This document shows, piece after piece, positions 23,550 through 35,800 of a stretch of DNA of 64,000 nt. The translations under genes were made by a program, and so were the position numbers. The notes beneath the pieces are model-generated. The model searched no databases, was not told the DNA's origin, and saw nothing but the letters and a program-made list of their open reading frames with translations. Origin of the DNA: Pempheris klunzingeri (lineage: Eukaryota > Chordata > Actinopteri > Acropomatiformes > Pempheridae). The stretch spans positions 19,988,432 to 20,052,431 of the forward strand of contig NC_092017.1 in the NCBI RefSeq assembly GCF_042242105.1. The letters run 5' to 3'. The stretch's first letter is position 1. Every line of letters starts with the position of its first letter.

Positions 23550-23969
23550 TTAAATGTTACGGTGCACGAGGGAGGCGTGGACCCAAATGCAGAGTTTCAA
23601 AGAGAGTTTATTATTAGGCAACAAAGCGAAAACCAAAAATCACCACTAGGGGAAAAACACGGAAACAAAGGCAATCCAAAACAACCAAAAATCACCACAT
23701 GGGGAAAACTCAGAACAAAGGCAATCACCACAAGGGGAAAAGTCACTCTCTGAGGCAGCGTGGCAGGAAGCTGGAGGACGATCGGTAACACTCTCTCTGG
23801 GAACATGTGGGAAATAATTGGACAAGGAGTGAATGTGAGGCCAGCTGAAGAAGAGGAGTCCTAATGGGCTGATTGCCATCAGGTGTGTCCTGCTGCCTCT
23901 GCAGAGGTCGGCTCCGCCCCTGCCACACTCCAGCGCTGCAACACAAAAACACATGACCATGACATTAAA
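23550..23969 (-). mobile_element. Solo LTR of an LTR retroelement
   Basis: On the minus strand the 410-bp unit (23555-23964) begins TGTCATGG and ends CGTAACA, the TG...CA ends of an LTR, and is flanked by an exact 5-bp duplication TTAAA (23550-23554 and 23965-23969). A minus-strand AATAAA (TTTATT at 23607-23612) sits near the 3' end, as expected for an LTR R region. There is no internal coding region, so this is a solo LTR left by recombination. The interior has three degenerate tandem copies of a unit containing 'aatcaccac..ggggaaaa'. Family (Gypsy-like or ERV-like) not determinable. Confidence 0.8.
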
Positions 23970-24395
23970 GGCATCAGCACGCTGTTTGTCCTCCCCCCAC
24001 ACCTGCATCAAAGATAGGGGCCTGCGTCCAACAACTTTTTATAACTTTTGTTGTCAATCCAAAATTGAGGTCCACTTCATATGACAACTGGCCCTTGAAA
24101 TATATAGGAGAGCAGAGCAGTGCATAAAGAAAAGGGAGTGGGTTTCTCACTCATGGGTTAACTTGTTGAATGTACTAGTTGTGTTTTTGTTACTCCTCAT
24201 CTCTTTAAAGGGATGAGAATGGGATTTTGGTCATTTTTAGGATGAACAAAATACAAAAAGCAGAGGCACATGTGTTTGATTGAGTGCCACTAACCTGCTT
24301 CACTGGGCCTGATGACGTAGTTTCAAAGTGTAGGTGAAGTTCCACACTCATGGAGGACGTATGAACCCCCATGCACCAAGTGAGAGTTTGCATGC

Positions 24396-24413
24396 GTGCG
24401 CACACACACACAC
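24396..24413. repeat. (CA)n microsatellite
   Basis: Short uninterrupted CA run. Confidence 0.8.
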
Positions 24414-25924
24414 GTACAGTTTCACACAGTTAACCACAAAACCTCACTAGGCCTACACCTTTTCATGGTTCAACATTAGTGTAGAAAAACACACAAAAGC
24501 ATCTGATATTTGATTGATATCTTTTTCCAGAGCGTGTTGCTGTCACAGAGGTGCATGTATTTCCTAGTGTGGTGGAAGATCACACCGTGATGTTACCCCA
24601 TATTTACATATTTGCAGTCTTTGTGACCCATTTACGCTAAGCTCACACTAAGAAATGTCAATATAACCAGTTAAATTCACACTCTGTATCTAATTATTTA
24701 ATTATATGTATTCATTTTTTATGTGGCCTTGCTTATGTAACATTCTCAGAATGAATAACATTTCATATTATTTTCCCAGTAGAAAATAAGAGTGATGGCT
24801 GTGACAGAAGTCTTGTGCAATGTGTCTCATTAAACTCAAGTAGTGGTTTCCAACCAAAACTATAAACAGCAAAAATGTAAATTACTTTATGTGGAAGAGT
24901 GTTCTTACTGTCTCATGCAACTTTAATTTGAGAGTATTTGATTTTACACTTAATGTTACTACAAATACACAATTTTAATTTTAGGAGATGACAGGATTTG
25001 ATAGCCACAGGTTCCACCTGAGGATGATCCTCAAGTTTCCTCTGGGTGCCAAATTTTCTTCCCTCAGCCCAAAGACATGGTAAGTCAGGTGATGAGGTGA
25101 TGAGGTTTCAGGTGGTCACGACCAGTTAACCACCATGACACGAATGGACAGTTTAAATCCTAATATCAGAATTATTATTATTATCATTATTACTATTATT
25201 AGAAGTTGTCTCATCAAGATCACCATGTTACTGTCTATTGACTATTGGGAAAATGAAGAACTGTAAGTGAGGTGTGATATGATATGATATTGAAGCAGAT
25301 GGAGCTGAGCTCCAGCTGACTTTGGCCCAAATTAAATCAAATTATGCACCACTTTCAGATGCCACATTAGGCCTGTATCAGATAACACAGTCAATTTCAG
25401 TCCACCTTAGAAAAAAGGTAAAGCATCAGCACACTTACCTCCATTGTAAACACACAGTGTAAGACAAGATAAATTTGCAGATGCTTTGACTTTTACTATA
25501 TTTGTTGTATCCAGCACACATCCAGTGATTTGTAGTGTGCAGTAGCCAGTTTGGCTTTCTTTCTTCTGTACTTCTCTATGGAAGTTCTGCCTCCAAAAAT
25601 GAAAACATAGCAGCGGGCAATGCCATGCTAACTTTCTTCACTGTTGTCTGTCCCTGCACAACAGGCAAATGCTCAGCTGGAGTGCCCATGAGCAAAACAC
25701 TGAATCTCTGCCAGCTCTGGGCCTGGTGTTCTGTGGGTGACTGACCACTGACCTCGGACCTGCCTTTGGAGGGTGAGTATGTCTGTGTAATCTCCCATTT
25801 CTGATAAAAACAGTATCTCAGATAAAGCAGTGCAGATACTAAAACAAGATAAACAAGTGCTGCCATCTCAAGTCAAGGGATAAAAATATGCCTCAGAGGG
25901 AACAGCATTTCTGTGAGATGAATG

Positions 25925-25947
25925 GAGAGAGAGAGAGAGAGAGAGAG
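25925..25947. repeat. (GA)n microsatellite
   Basis: About eleven GA units. Confidence 0.9.
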
Positions 25948-26253
25948 CTGCAGAGTGCAGGGAGAGATGTTTTCCCAGCAGGCTTGGATTAGATGCGGTT
26001 CCTGAAATATGCTGGGCAGCTTGGTATTCTTTGTGCCCAGTGGTAAAAATAGGCCTTCTTCCCGAGGGAAGTGATGACGTCTGCAGCCCGCCTGCATCAT
26101 CAGCCACAAGTCGGCTTCATCCTCATCCTGGAAGAGGCAGAGAGACATAGTGTGGGGGGAGCATCAGTGATCACCATAGCAACACATGCAGAGTGACGCA
26201 GGTAAAGAGAATTGAAAAGAAGAGAGGTAGTGATTGGCTGGCAGCTGCAGTGG

Positions 26254-26276
26254 CGTGTGTGTGCGCGTGTGTGTGT
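26254..26276. repeat. (TG)n microsatellite with CG interruption
   Basis: GTGTGTGTGCGCGTGTGTGTGT-type run. Confidence 0.85.
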
Positions 26277-26351
26277 AATAGATGTGTGGGTGGTAAAGAA
26301 GAGGAGGTGGACTCAATAGCCCAGTGTTGAGATTAGCCCCCACACCCTCAA

Positions 26352-26368
26352 AACACACACACACACAC

Positions 26369-26405
<37 letters not shown>
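26352..26405. repeat. (CA)n microsatellite
   Basis: About 54 bp of AC units with one G interruption, opposite in sense to the TG run 80 bp to the left. Confidence 0.93.
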
Positions 26406-26407
<2 letters not shown>

Positions 26408-29311
26408 CCAAGCCTGTTAGCACGGTCAACAATTCAGCCTAGCAATGAGATGATATGATTTAGCACGCTCCTTGAGCACTGACTTCAGAGGCAGTGGAAA
26501 ATAGTGTTATTTCCCTCCCTCACAAATGCCATCTTGGATATTATGCATGCATGCATTTCGGGAGGAAAATGTTCCCCACATTGCCCCCACACGAACTCAC
26601 CGTATCTCGCTGTTTCATTTCAGTGCCATTAACATAGACCTTTTGGCAATTCAGCTACTTTGGCAAAGCGTTAGTCCTGAATTTAATTAAATTTCAAAGG
26701 TTATTCTGCTCTCTAGACTTCTTCTTTGCTGCAGTTCTTCTTCCAGTTGTCCTTTTTTTCTCCCAGTCACCTTTTACAACCCTTCCTGTTTTTCTTTATA
26801 GAATAAGGGCAGTTTTTCCCCTCAAAATCAACTCTGCATATCCAGAGTGGGTTTTTAGAGCTCTCATACAACACATTCAAACTACAGATTGGGTGAAGTT
26901 GTTTCATCTTTTCAGTCATACAGTAAAATTGATGCTTTGTAATTTGATATTATAGATATGAATCCAGTTTTAACTGAAATGACAAGCTAGATGGCAACAC
27001 CTCTGGCAAAAGCAGCATTTCAGCAGCACAGCTGCAGTACTCTATCAGTATCTACAGTGGTTGTGCCTAGCAACAGTACTGCACTTGAGCATAAGTCTGG
27101 AGAAAATTAAGACAACATATTAGAGCCACTGTTGCCACTGAATATGTATCGCATCACCCGTATGTGTGTGTCCTTGTGTGGCCTTGTAGTAGAGCATGAG
27201 ATACAAACAATATGGGGACCTGCTCCTCAAAATATTGAGTTGGAACCTAAATTATTTGAATTAGAAAAAAAAATCTTTCCCAGGAAAAGGGGCGAGCAAA
27301 AGGTTGGCATCAATAGATCTGTCCAAACTAGCCATGGTACCAAGAGGGCTATGAGGCAGGCAAATGGTCAGTGGGGCTGAGACAAGACAGAGTAATGTCT
27401 GGCACACTGTGACAAAGAAAGGTACTGACTGAGGGTTACTACTGGGCTGTGCTGGGAGAATGGGGAGCAGCTGTGAGAGGCAGGTGGATGTTAGTGATGG
27501 CTGAGACAGGAAAGCTCTCTAGTGACACCTGCTGGACAGATTGGGAATGGCAGAATGTGAAAAAAATGGACAATAGACTAAAATGCATGGAAAGGATGTT
27601 GCAGTGATTTATGGACGTGGAGGCAGGAGAGAGGATGGTGGATCAGCAACAAAATCATTCATGTGTCCCATTAAGATCAAGGGCTTATGTTATGTTGAGG
27701 CTTATGTTTTAGGTGTGGAACTGTTTGAATATGAGGGTGTTGGACCTTGTTTGTGAAAAGTCATTCCTGTTTTATAAGCAGGCCTGGCAGCTTTTGGGCT
27801 CTGTGGCGTAGACACTCGCATGCACCTCTCTCTCTTTTCCTGCACCTGTATTTTTTACTCACCCTATCTTCCCACTTAAACTGATGAAATTCAGGTGGTT
27901 GCATTTCTAATCTACCCATACTTCCTTGCAAAACTTTCAGCTGACCAAATAGCACTGAATGTGTCCATGTATTGTTTTATTGTTATGCTGACTATTTGTT
28001 ATTTAAAGATAACATTGCTATTACAAAGACTTCAAATATGCGCCAAATATATTGCAGTTCCAACAGCTCCTTCATAACAGAAGCCGTGAATTGTCTGAAA
28101 GATTAGTTCATTAATTGCTGAATTGATAATTCAATGGACAGAAAATCAGAAAATTCTCTGATTATGACTTTAAGGTAATTTATTAAGCAAAGATATCAAA
28201 CATTCTCTGGCTTCAGCTTCTCACATGAGAGGACTTGCTGCCCTTCTGTTTTAATCAATTGTAGATCAAATATCTTTGGATTTCGGGCTCAAAACACAAC
28301 ATTTAAAGAGCGCTGCTAACTTGTGATACACACTAGAAAATCATGAATGACTGGATTCATGGGATGAATGGGATCTTTTATCTATTTTAACTCCTTTTAC
28401 ATTTCAATCAAGTCAAATAATAAATACTGTGCTCCGGATACCAAAATCTGGGCCGTCAGCAGAAAAATCTGATTTTATATTTAACTGTAAAAGAGTAACC
28501 TATAACAATTGTACTACGGCAAGCACAAAATGTTGTATAAATACTACCAACATTTTCTATATGATTCAAGGATTAAGTGATTAAAAATTTGGAAATTATT
28601 ATATTTGTGCAAAGTAATCTATAAATTAGTTCATATTCATGTGTAGCCTGAGACATTGTCAATCATACTTTAAGTATCTATTGTTTTGACTGTTTTAGAT
28701 ACAATTTGCCTCTTCTAATTATGTGATGAATGAGATTCTCAGTCAGATCTGGATTTAGTGATTCAAATTTATGTTACCGCCTCAATATGTCTCTGACAAC
28801 CACTGGAGTTACAGATTTACATAAATGTCTGCCCAGACAAATCTTGAAAGCAATTCAGTATCCAACCAAGTGAGGAATATGGTCACAGTCTCCCTTTCTG
28901 TTACTGTGTTATGGTGCTGAATAATGGTCAAAAAACAAAACATTAATTACCATTAGCTAATCCTGTACATAAATTAAGATGAATAATATCCAAGTCATTT
29001 AAAGGACACACTGATTGTAGCAGTAAAATCTTGTAATTTAATTTAATTCAAGACTGTTTTGACTTTTAAATCTTTAGCGAGAGTCTGTTCTAAACAAATA
29101 AGACCACTTTAACAAAAGTTGTTTTATTCTCATGTTCTCATGTAAATAAATTACGTCACCTTTTGTTACAAAAATAAAATGAAACCCAACCAACATGACA
29201 CATGCTGGACTTATCCATTTCAGACACAAGAATATGAGAATCTTTTTTTTTTTGTTTCTGGAAATCCTAATGATCATAATGTGTCATCTTACAAATGCTT
29301 TAACAAAAGTG

Positions 29312-29317
29312 TTTATT
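29312..29317 (-). terminator. Candidate lsm4 polyadenylation signal
   Basis: TTTATT on + is AATAAA on the lsm4 strand, about 530 nt after the stop. A second copy lies at 29123-29128. Confidence 0.45.
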
Positions 29318-29843
29318 TGAAGGGACTGAATCTTCGTCCTTTGACTGCCGGCTTACTGCCGCTATCGGGCCGTACAGCACAGCAGACATACAAAAAGGTT
29401 GCAAACCACAGAACATCAAAAACAACAAAAAGGAAGGAGCAAGTTAAAAAAAATATTCATGCAACAGAGATTGGGGCTGGGCAGTTTCTTTACCTCTACA
29501 CCTGAGGATCCAAGTTGATAAGCAAACAACCACCAAAAACAAAAAATAAAAACCTCATTACAATGTGCCAACTAATGAGAAGCTGCTGATGGAAAATGTG
29601 ATTTGTAATACTAAATGTTCTTGCAAAGTTGTGAGCTACAACTAATTTAAAAAAAATATATATTGATACCAACTTACAGATGCTAAAAAACAAAATTCAG
29701 TGCACAGCTTCTCTTCTGCAGTGGTCAGTGTTGACAAACATCACAGCAGAAGGACACACCAGAGGGTTAATTGTGTCTTCATGTACTGAGTGAGTAATCG
29801 CTCCAAATAACAAGTTGTGTTGCTGAGGGTGTAATGTTGTCTG

Positions 29844-31829
29844 TCAGTGCTGGTTCTTCATTCCCTGTGGTTTGCCCAGTTTCTTATCCTGCTGTTGTTG
29901 CTGCTGCTGTTGCTGCTGCTGCTGTTGCTGTTGCTGCTGCTGCTGCTGTCCCCGACCAGGGCCGGTCATTCCTCTGCCACGACCGCCAAACAGACCTACA
30001 GAGAGAAATAAGACAGCAGTAGAGCAAAAGAGAAAAACAGAAACGCCTGTTAATTTCTGTTAACTGTGATGATGATTACTCAGACAGATTTCCAACTTTT
30101 CCACACTTAAAACACTCTCTTAAAAAAAGTAACAAATAGGGCTGTGTATTGGTGCTCAATTTCTTGAAGGTCTAAGATAATTTCATGTGAAAATAATGCA
30201 GCAGGCTGTCTGATCAGCACACGTTGTTTCCACGCACCTCGGCCGGCTCCTCCCCTTCCTTTGCCCTGCTGTTTGTTCTGCTGGGTGCCTCCACGTCCGC
30301 GGCCCTTCGACACCACCTCCTCCTTCACCATGTCGATGATCTCGTCCGGGATTCGTAGATACTTGATGGTGCTTCCTCGGATGTAGCACTCAGGCATCCT
30401 CCAGAACTTATCTCCATCCTGTAAGAGGAGCGTGGGTCAGAGCGTTCTAATCATAGTCTCACTTATTGACAACAAACAGGTAACACAGGCACAGACATAA
30501 ACCCTCAGTCTACACCATCTAGGCCAGAATAAATTTCTGTTGTGAGCGGTGGATTAATGAAGTAATTAATGAAGAGAAAAGTAGCATATTTAAATTTTGA
30601 TTTTTGGTCAGTTGTCCGGACAAACTGCTGAATATCTGATAGCAAATCAAAGAGTTCTAGTGACAGCAGAGAACTGAAAGCAGAGCTCAACGGTACCCGG
30701 GAGGTGCAGATGACTTCTCGTAGGTTGATGTTCATCCAGTTGTCACAGCTGACCAGATGACCATTGTACGTCTCTCCGTTCTTCAGCTCCACCAGCTGAG
30801 GAGAGAGAGGACACGACAAGCAGCTCACTGCTTTAGAGTTTCTTCAACACAATGCAGGATGGTTGACAGAAGTTATAACTTATGGTATAACCCAAAAATC
30901 AAGACACAGTAATAACAGGCTACACAGATTACAAGTTACAATACCAACAAAAACAATCACATTGATCTTCCAGACAATTACATTTAAAAGTTTAGAAGGT
31001 GTTTAGAGGTAATTAATCAAATTCTATTAAACTAATTTGATCTGAATATTTTAACGGCCAGGGCTGAAGCAATAAAAGCAGCACACATAATATGGTACAA
31101 CATACAGTAAGATAATAAAAATGTAAATGATCAATCAATTAATGTATAGATAGTGGGCATTAAAACACGTCATCTACAGTGCTACCATCAGCTCTTTTAC
31201 AGCAGAAAGAGCTCAGTGTCTCCTCACCATTGGATGGTTCTGGGCAGTCTTCAGCAGAGATAGGGGAAGCTGCAAAACGACAGAAAAATAGGTCACACTT
31301 CGGAATACACCTGCCACCAGCAATGAGTTACAGCTCATTTTCACCTGCATACATACATTACGTTAGCTACTAAAGGTTGCCTGATACATTGGGAAACTCG
31401 TAATCCACCCATCATTGTGCTGTGCGTAAAGCAACATTGACAGCTGTTACTTGTAGCTTGTAATTTTAAGTATTTTCATTATTTTCATAAAAGGTTTCAC
31501 CGTATGCGTTCATTGCGCCGAGCTGACTTGTGATCCACACTTGATGTGAAACAACAAGCTAACATTACCAGTTTGAAGTTAGAAAATCTTGTATAAGAAA
31601 TCTCCAGCACCTATTTTCTGTAGCTGCATGTTGAGTCTACTCGCATTTTAAACTACTGTGTGTCCATAGTGTTTAATGTAGCTGCAACAGCTAATGCTTC
31701 ACTGATGCTAGCATCTTTGTGCTAAAGTGCTGCTAACGTTAGCGTTAGCTGGAAAGCAAACGTGCTACTGGAAATCTAAAAGACAATTATCTACGTTTTA
31801 TCTGAACACAGCAGTCTAATACTTACCAT
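29844..31829 (-). CDS. lsm4: LSM4, U6 snRNA-associated Sm-like protein (5 coding exons)
   Basis: Exons on the minus strand: 31827-31829 (ATG only), 31228-31269, 30697-30795, 30238-30418 and 29844-29995, joined in frame to 158 residues. The start [14 protein letters not shown], the Sm1 region with [20 protein letters not shown] and the Sm2 region with [15 protein letters not shown] are nearly identical to human LSM4. The tail is RGG-rich ([20 protein letters not shown]), then a 20-residue polyglutamine tract (residues 125-144; bases 29889-29948), then [17 protein letters not shown]4 is in the nuclear LSM2-8 ring, which binds the U6 3' end, and in the cytoplasmic LSM1-7 ring, which promotes decapping in P-bodies; its RGG tail is a target for arginine methylation in the family. 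It is divergent from pgpep1, with about 1.03 kb between start codons. Confidence 0.95.
29889..29948 (-). repeat. CAG/CAA repeat encoding Gln20 in lsm4
   Basis: Twenty consecutive Gln codons on the minus strand, 15 CAG and 5 CAA. The longest pure CAG run is only five codons, so the interruptions should limit slippage. Confidence 0.95.
31500..31826 (-). other. lsm4 intron 1 with TAGC/GCTA-rich segment
   Basis: Within lsm4 intron 1, between about 31619 and 31752 there are eight TAGC or GCTA tetranucleotides in about 135 bp, including tandem GTTAGC copies. The same motif class clusters in upf1 intron 1. Confidence 0.6.
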
Positions 31830-31878
31830 TGTGGTAGAATATCTTTAGTATTTTGTGTCTCGGCCCTTCACTGACACG

Positions 31879-31912
31879 CTTCTTCTTCTTCTTCTTCTTC
31901 TTCTTCTTCTTC
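31879..31912 (-). repeat. (GAA)11 repeat in the lsm4 5'UTR or promoter
   Basis: CTT units on +, so GAA units on the lsm4 strand, about 50 nt upstream of the lsm4 ATG. Confidence 0.9.
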
Positions 31913-31919
31913 GAATGAG

Positions 31920-32858
31920 TTCTTGGCGCTGCAGTGCGTCATCATGGACGTATGTAAGGTGCTGCCCTCTACAGTCCAGATCATTGCACGGCATATGTAA
32001 CTAGTTAAAGCACATTGCTGAGACTGGAAAGCGTTAACTGTTAAAACAGAGACAAAATAATGTCAAGGTGGAAAAACACATGTTTGAAAGCTACAACTGA
32101 AACTTCTCTGTTGTTGTTTCTCTTTAATTTTCATCATTTCATTGTTGTATTTTGCTTAAATATTAATTTCTTTATTTTTTTTATGTCCATATGTCCACTA
32201 CTTCAGTGGGTCATTAGTTCCTGTGTGGGCCCAAAATGGACATGGGAAATAAGTATGTTTTTACCACAGATTTGTGTTTGCTGCTGCCTTAATATGAAGC
32301 CAATACACAGACTGTGTAGTTTCTCCTAATGGAAACACTTTGGGCCATTGAAGCATGTTTGCCCTTGATCGTCACCAAAGTAAATGAATTAGGAAATGCT
32401 GGCAAAAAATATGCAGGGCCAAAATAAATGTGGTATAAATAAATGTACTTGGAACAAAATAAACCAAGAAGTAATTATTAGTACCATAGTTAATAAGGCA
32501 ACAAATTGATAAAGTTAAAAAACAAAACAAAAAATATATAGTAATAATTTTGTTCTATACACATATTTCATTTGCTTATTGGTTTTTGCCTACGTTATTT
32601 TTTGGCAACATTTAGATTTAGTTGTGTGTTTATGTGCGCTTTGTTTTTTGTCACTTCTGAGCTCCCATACTTGAACGGCGGGTCTTATCTGACGTCATCA
32701 CGTCACGTCGTACGCAGCCCGAAGCGAAGGAGGACCGGCTGTGCTTGTGTTTGGCAGAAGGAGCCGTCGGCTGAGGAGGGTAGCGACTCTCTTTACGGTC
32801 CTGGTTCTTAAAATAAAGACCGGAGCAAAGCGACGGATCCTCTAGAAAAGGACGGGAG
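31920..32858. promoter_or_regulatory. Divergent lsm4/pgpep1 intergenic region
   Basis: About 0.9 kb. The middle (32.0-32.65 kb) is AT-rich with no recognisable feature. The two edges are GC-richer and look like separate promoters: a CRE-like TGACGCA on the lsm4 strand (near 31938) and a CRE cluster on the pgpep1 side (32690-32708). Confidence 0.55.
32690..32708 (+). promoter_or_regulatory. CRE/ATF site cluster upstream of pgpep1
   Basis: A perfect palindromic CRE TGACGTCA at 32690-32697 is followed at once by two overlapping TCACGTCACGT-type half-sites, about 160 bp before the pgpep1 ATG. Confidence 0.65.
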
Positions 32859-35800
32859 ATGGATAACAGTAAACGGACTGTGGTCGTTACAGGTTTGTCT
32901 CCTCTTTTTCCAGCCATTGTTGTCGTGCCTGAGTGCAGCCCGAACAGCGGGGCGAAGTGGGGGAAAAGTTGTAGAGATGACAGCTGTTCGGCGTTAATGG
33001 CGTCAGGCTGTTACTGCTTCACTCCGCTGAGGTTGTAACATTTGAAGGAAGCGTTTCATAGTTTTAACTATAATGGGTCACAGTTGTAACTATAAACAAC
33101 ACATCAGGTGGTCTTCAGTTATCTTATATGTTATTAGAGGTTACTGACAAGCGCCGTGAAGTTATGTTTTTGCTGTTTTGGTGTTTCCTGTTTTTCATGA
33201 AAGACCACATCAATCAATGTACGGTAGACATTTAACCACACAGAAATACCTAATTTAATTGACTATAGATTCAATCTTGATAGAATCTCTACAGATCTTG
33301 CAATTGTGTCATCCTTTGTGAAATAAGTTAATGATAAATATGTGGCCTACATCCATAGGCGCGGTAGCACAAATCAAAGTTACTACCTCAAACAGTAGAT
33401 TGTTATTATCATAATAATAGAAATAGTAAACGTCAGACAGAGCAACAATAAATGAGGGAGAAAATGCCATTTTGCTGGACTCAAGGGAGAGTTTTTGTCG
33501 TGATAGTGAAAAAACTTTTCTGACAACAAGAGTGCCTTATTGTTTTTGGTCTTCATGAAGAGTGCTGTATGGGTTTGCAGCAGCAGGCCTCTTTCTAGAC
33601 ATGCTGGCAAAGTGGTTAAAAGAACAGAATATCCAATTAATGAAAGTGTCCCAGTGTTGATATCCTGCGTCCTATCGATCTGTCTTAGAAACTGCTTTGC
33701 ATGTTGAATTCTATAAAACACATTTTGCATTACTACTAATTAAATAGGAAAATGATATGATAACAGTTATATGAATGTATCAGTTAATATTTACTCAGGA
33801 TTGTGCCCCCCCCCAAAAAAAAAAAACCCATGGCAACTTCTCTTCCAGCCACTTAAATATGATATTTTCTAATTGCACAAACTGCAGTCTTGAACTCTGA
33901 GTCTGTGGAGGATAACAGGAGCTGTGACCTGGGGTTTTCAGACACAAAGAGGTGCTGAGGCTCGCAGTCCCAGCTGATAGTAGATGTGTAGATTGCCTGG
34001 GAACAGCACCTTCACAATAGCGGCCGGCTGGCAGCTGCCGGCCCCTCACTCTGCTCCTTTTCAGCAGCCTGTCAGACAGACTGATACCCCCTCCACCCAC
34101 CCCCAGGGACCCACTGACCCCTGGAAGGGTGGTGGAAGGGGATCAGTTAGAGATCCCAATACAAACAAGCCTGAGTGAATATCCGTAGGCTGCTGCTGCG
34201 ACCTTATTGGTCAAATGGAGCAATGCATGGCGGAATATTTAATGATAGAGATTTGATTTTTAATTTGGTAATTCAAGAAAAGGAGGAAGCTTTAAAACCA
34301 AAAACATGTTTAGCAATTTATATTACAAATGCAATATTCTGCAATGTAATCACAATCTTACAATATCTTGCAGTCATACCATAAAACATTTAACACAACA
34401 CAAAGTATCTCTATCAAATGACACGTCAGGATATCATATTCAAGCCATAACAACAGCGCAGAAGGTGCAGGAGGACATATTTATGCTTTATCACAACAGG
34501 ACATTTTTTAAGATAGCCCATAACCTGTTTAAAGTTACACTACATTCACATTAATGCTGCTCCAGAATCAAACATATTCACAGTTTCTTTTTAAATCTTA
34601 TTTAATTAAAAGCTTAATTGTCTAAGTGATTCCACCAAAAAAAAAGTCACTCTCTGTCCATGTTAGATGAATAAAAGGAACATGGCTGCATGTCACATCT
34701 GTTTGTGAAAATGCTGTTTTTAGTAATTTTATGTAAAAACAGACTTCATAATTGTTAACATAATGACTTCAGTGCAGCAACCAAAGTAACATGTATGTTT
34801 TGCAGGTTTTGGGCCATTCGGAGAGCACACGGTCAACGCCAGCTGGGTAGCAGTACAGGTGTGTTTTACCCCTCTATTGCTGTTCTAATGCACTTATTCT
34901 TAATCTTTTTCTGTGATGTTAAAGAAGCAGAATGTATCAAATAGAAATCAGTATGTACAGGTTCTTACATTACGTAATGGATCTATTTGTAATTGAATAA
35001 ACTTTTCTGACTTGACTTGTTTAGCCTTTTTGTTAATATAGTAAAACAAGGTTAAAAACTCCTCAAGCTTTACCAAAATTCTTTATATTAACTCGGGACA
35101 AAAACATTTATTTACATCTCAATAGTTATATGTAAAAATAAAATAAGAGTAGGTGTGACTTTTATAAAATGAGTATCTCACCTTGAGCCTATTATTATGG
35201 CCGTTACATGATGCTTAGATGGTCGCCGGCAGGGTTCACACCGTGCAGCAGCGTGTCAGAGGTTCTCTGTGTCCAACTGGGGAAAGTGCAAGTGGGGGAT
35301 GATGGTGGTTGTCAGGGTGTCTAGACGGACTTGATAAGGATATTAAAGGCAAACAAAAGGCCGCTTTGTGGCAGGGTCACAGACGTGGTCGAACAAGCCT
35401 TTTTTTCAATGCAAGTGGGGGTCAGTGTCCAGGGCTATTTGTCCTGCAGGGAGACTGGGGGAGGTGTTGGTCAACTGGCTGTGAATCTGACACAGATTTA
35501 TCTTGCTTATAATATGTATGATTGCATCTTTTATTTCTTGCTTTTCTCATGCTCAGGGATGGTTGAGTGTTGTGGTTAAATCTTTTGGGTTTTTATAATA
35601 CAAAATGTACAGGTTAAGAGCAAAGTGATGTTCTGTCCTCTAAGAAAAAACAAAAAATGACATTAATCAATTTACCAAATACTTCAGATTTAAATAACAT
35701 TTCACACAAAAACATATGGTCATAGATCATCATCACTGGTTCTAAATAGTTATATATTTTTTATTTTATCAATGTGCAGTGGATTGAAAATATTGTTTTA

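Larger units (their letters stand above)
19850..29100. other. Gene-free interval between jund and lsm4
   Basis: About 9 kb without a recognisable exon. Contents: an (ATCT)24 array, an ATAG array, GA and CA/TG microsatellites, a solo LTR at 23555-23964, and a CTCF-like motif near 27520-27535. A GC-richer segment at about 25870-26150 has a modest minus-strand open frame preceded by a splice-acceptor-like sequence, but I could not link it to any protein. Confidence 0.6.

Noticed and set aside
25873-26148. Minus-strand open frame with DEDEADLWLMMQAGCRRHH text and an acceptor-like CTCTTCCAG just upstream
   Set aside because: No family resemblance, no donor site in a sensible place, and the frame soon runs into the GA microsatellite. 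Transcript or homology evidence would be needed.
26352-26405. Possible CRISPR-like or structured array
   Set aside because: Plain CA microsatellite; no spaced repeats, and this is a vertebrate genome.
29872-30022. Plus-strand poly-Cys or poly-Ala/Val open frames
   Set aside because: They are antisense readings of the lsm4 CAG/CAA tract.
30133-30180. 'tagggctgtgtattgg' in lsm4 intron 4 as a hAT MITE end
   Set aside because: No matching inverted end or duplication was found nearby.
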